A stretch of DNA of 16,096 nucleotides. Origin: CAYRFQ01 sp964423615. Lineage in GTDB: Bacteria > Planctomycetota > Planctomycetia > Gemmatales > Gemmataceae. A program made the position numbers and the translations under genes. The notes beneath the pieces are model-generated. The model was not told the origin of the DNA. It made no database searches and saw only the letters and a program-made list of their open reading frames with translations. This document shows positions 14,273 to 16,096 of the stretch, piece by piece; the first letter of the stretch is position 1, and every line of letters starts with the position of its first letter. Location: NCBI GenBank assembly GCA_964423615.1, contig CAYRFQ010000141.1, positions 1 to 16,096 on the forward strand, given 5' to 3'.

Positions 14273-15211
14273 GTGAATTGGTCCACCCGTGTGAAAACGA
14301 TTTCAAAGAATATTCTTTGCTCGGCGTATAAATATTCTGGCGTGATGGCTGCTCAGGAAGCCGTGACCGCTGCCCGTGGCCAAAACGGCATGGCGATTTT
14401 ACTGTTCCATCGAGTGACGGACGTCATTCCGCCAGATGGTCTGACGGTTAGCGTTGCCAAGTTTCGCGGCATTTGTCGCATGCTGAAAAAGAAGTTCCAT
14501 GTCGTTTCGCTTGGAGAGTTGCACACGTTGCTTCGTAACGGCGGACCGTTTCCTCGCCGGACGGTGGCCATAACTTTCGATGACAGCTATCGATCGAATG
14601 TGCATGCTGCCGAGATTTTGGCCGAGCACGACTTGCCCGCTTGCTTCTTTCTGCCTCCTGGATTCATCGAAACAGATCGGATTTTTCACTGGGATGAACA
14701 TCTTCCTGTGCGTCTGCCCCAGATGAGTTGGGCGGACACTCGCCGCCTAGTCGAGATGGGCTTCGAAGTCGGTGCTCACACCGTCGAACACCCAAACCTG
14801 GCGTCCCTCTCTTGGCCGGAAGCTCGCCGAGAGATCATCGAATCCAAACAAATCCTCGAGTACGAAACAGGAACGGCAGTTCGATGGTTTGCGTACCCCT
14901 ACGGAGGCGCCAATCACTTCCTGCCGGCTCAAATCAAGCTGGTTCGAGAAGCCGGATTCGAGGCGTGTTTCTCTGCCCTTTGCTCCATGCTTTATCCGGG
15001 ACAAGTAGGGGAAATCATTCCTCGCGAATCCGTTCCCTATTTCCACTCTGTGGTCAACTTGGAATTGCATCTAGCGGGTTGCCTCCATTGGGTTTATCGA
15101 TTCAAACGAATTTTCTTTCGCCAACTCGGCAAGCGGCCTGGACTGGAAGTTCCCCGGGAGGAGATGCGGCTCGGCTTCTCCAAGAGAAACGCCAGTGCAG
15201 CAATCGGGTAA
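14273..15211 (+). CDS. Polysaccharide deacetylase (NodB homology domain)
   Basis: Carbohydrate-esterase-4 type deacetylase of 312 aa, which removes N- or O-acetyl groups from a polysaccharide, in this setting probably during exopolysaccharide or capsule synthesis. Seen: LLFHRVTD (43-50), TFDDSY at 101-106 with catalytic and metal Asp residues D103 and D104, the metal-binding H-x3-H in GAHTVEHPNL (H169, H173), and the FAYPYG motif (206-211). There is no convincing signal peptide, so it is probably cytoplasmic or membrane-associated. I chose the GTG at 14273 because GGAGG lies exactly 7 nt upstream. The frame extends to a GTG at 14249, and the first ATG (14345) would cut off family-like sequence. 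The acyltransferase starts 19 nt after the stop, so the two are almost certainly one operon that continues to the right. Confidence 0.9.
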   Translation: MNWSTRVKTISKNILCSAYKYSGVMAAQEAVTAARGQNGMAILLFHRVTDVIPPDGLTVSVAKFRGICRMLKKKFHVVSLGELHTLLRNGGPFPRRTVAITFDDSYRSNVHAAEILAEHDLPACFFLPPGFIETDRIFHWDEHLPVRLPQMSWADTRRLVEMGFEVGAHTVEHPNLASLSWPEARREIIESKQILEYETGTAVRWFAYPYGGANHFLPAQIKLVREAGFEACFSALCSMLYPGQVGEIIPRESVPYFHSVVNLELHLAGCLHWVYRFKRIFFRQLGKRPGLEVPREEMRLGFSKRNASAAIG

Positions 15212-15230
15212 ACTGGGATGATGCTCTGCC

Positions 15231-16079
15231 ATGACCGCCATTCTCCCGACACAGCGAGTTGAGCCCTCGACGGCCTTGGTTGCCTTGGCCTCCAAGTCTG
15301 ATGGCAATCCAGAACGAACGGTCCGTGTTGTTTCCACGGTCTCCGAGTTGGAATCCTATGTGCACAAATGGGAAGCCCTCGGGCGCGACGCTGTAGACTT
15401 GAATCCGTTTTACGAACCCTGGTCGGTCATGCCAGCCCTGAAGGGCTCTCTGGGGGCAGACAATATTCAGTTCGTCTTCGTCGTGGATCCGGCCAACGAA
15501 GCCGAAGCCGTTTGTGGCTTTTTCCCTCTGCAGTACGACTCCCGATTTCGTGGGTTGCCAATAGGGGTCTACCGGCTTTGGTCGCATAAACACTGTCCCG
15601 TTCGGATGCCTTTGTTAAAGCACGGAGAAGAACGGGCATGCCTTGTCGCGTTGCTGAACTGGTTGCACTCGCAAGCTTCCCGGGCGAGTTTTTTCGAACT
15701 GCAAGCTGTTAACAGCGAAAGCGCATTCGTCACTCATTTATTGGGAGAACTGGATCAGCGTCGGGCACAGTTTCACGAAACAGCTTGTGCCGAGCGGGTC
15801 GTTATGAGTTCCAGCGGGTCCGATTCGGATGCATATTTTTCGAACGCGGTTGGAAAAAAACGATGGAAAAAACTCAACAAACTTCGTCGGCAACTCATCG
15901 AACGCGGCACGCTCGCTACCGAATTGTTGCTATCTCCTGACGAACTCGAGAATTGGCTTGGTGACTTCCTACGACTTGAGGCGAAAGGTTGGAAAGGGCG
16001 AAACGGAACGGCCTTGGTCGCCAATCCCGCCGAGCGAGAGTTTTTCCTAATACTACAGCGCTACGGTGATCGATTTTGA
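15231..16079 (+). CDS. CelD/FemAB-like GNAT acyltransferase, apparently truncated
   Basis: Acyltransferase of the Acetyltransf_6 (CelD/BcsL, FemAB-related) family found in exopolysaccharide and exosortase loci; it probably acylates a sugar or amino group. Seen: an N-terminal region with NPFYEPW (58-64) and VCGFFPLQYDSRFRGLP (94-110), a RLWSHKHCPVRMPLL stretch, and the start of the second, catalytic-half domain: GKKRWKKLNKLRRQLIERG (208-226), then DELENWLGDFLRLEAKGWKGRNGTAL (237-262). Family members continue roughly 100 residues past the FFLIL point, through the acetyl-CoA-binding part, but here a TGA comes after 282 residues (normal length ~350-400). The window ends 17 nt later, so a frameshift, nonsense change or read-through cannot be told apart. 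No strong ribosome-binding site is visible; translation may be coupled to the deacetylase 19 nt upstream. Confidence 0.82.
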   Translation: MTAILPTQRVEPSTALVALASKSDGNPERTVRVVSTVSELESYVHKWEALGRDAVDLNPFYEPWSVMPALKGSLGADNIQFVFVVDPANEAEAVCGFFPLQYDSRFRGLPIGVYRLWSHKHCPVRMPLLKHGEERACLVALLNWLHSQASRASFFELQAVNSESAFVTHLLGELDQRRAQFHETACAERVVMSSSGSDSDAYFSNAVGKKRWKKLNKLRRQLIERGTLATELLLSPDELENWLGDFLRLEAKGWKGRNGTALVANPAEREFFLILQRYGDRF

Positions 16080-16096
16080 GATCGGTTTTTCTTCTT

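Noticed and set aside
2977..16079. Alternative genetic code with UGA as a sense codon throughout
   Set aside because: UGA ends the HtrA, kinase and K+ channel genes at sensible points, and UAA or UAG end the others, so only the two special cases remain odd.
1..16096. CRISPR array, tRNA, rRNA, insertion sequence or attachment site
   Set aside because: No evenly spaced repeats, cloverleaf-like sequence, transposase or integrase frame was found on either strand by eye.

Overview
The window looks like chromosomal DNA from a planctomycete (phylum Planctomycetota), probably in or near the Planctomycetaceae. This is an inference from gene content. It holds an exported formylglycine-type sulfatase, an exported ThuA-like protein, a membrane Ser/Thr kinase with a zinc-finger-like N-terminus, a HtrA-type protease and a zinc-ribbon/hydrophobic-segment protein, all in loosely packed, moderate-GC DNA with long spacers. 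I see no rRNA, tRNA, CRISPR array, transposase or phage gene.

Layout. At 217-1071 (+) is an MddA/ICMT-type membrane methyltransferase. It converges on a five-gene minus-strand run that reads from 6100 down to 1339: ThuA-like protein, a ~100-bp palindromic repeat, a small K+ channel, an agmatinase/arginase-family ureohydrolase, a zinc-ribbon protein broken by an in-frame UGA, and a sulfatase. At 6329-8092 (-) is a 587-aa ArnT/PMT-like glycosyltransferase with its own good promoter. A 670-nt spacer then leads to a 40-aa single-pass microprotein at 8763-8885 (+), followed by a terminator-like stem-loop. Next come a HtrA/DegP-type protease (9355-10497, -), a zinc-finger/kinase/2-TM/GAF signalling protein (10858-12684, -) and an unrecognised 191-aa protein (12962-13537, -). 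After a 735-nt spacer a plus-strand pair begins: a NodB-type polysaccharide deacetylase (14273-15211) and a CelD/FemAB-like acyltransferase (15231-16079). That pairing is typical of exopolysaccharide or capsule loci. The acyltransferase frame closes about 100 residues before such proteins normally end.

Working together. The deacetylase and acyltransferase plausibly belong to a surface-polysaccharide operon running off the right edge. The sulfatase and ThuA-like protein fit the exported sulfated-polysaccharide catabolism common in planctomycetes. The kinase-GAF protein and HtrA protease are a plausible sensing and envelope-stress pair, but nothing in the sequence links them beyond adjacency.

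The best leads are: (1) the zinc-ribbon gene, where 30 codons containing the missing CxxC pair continue in frame after a UGA that is followed immediately by a 36-nt hairpin; (2) the 40-aa membrane microprotein; (3) the ~100-bp palindromic element at 4849-4948; (4) the apparently truncated acyltransferase; (5) a perfect 12-bp inverted repeat that covers the ribosome-binding site of the ThuA-like gene.
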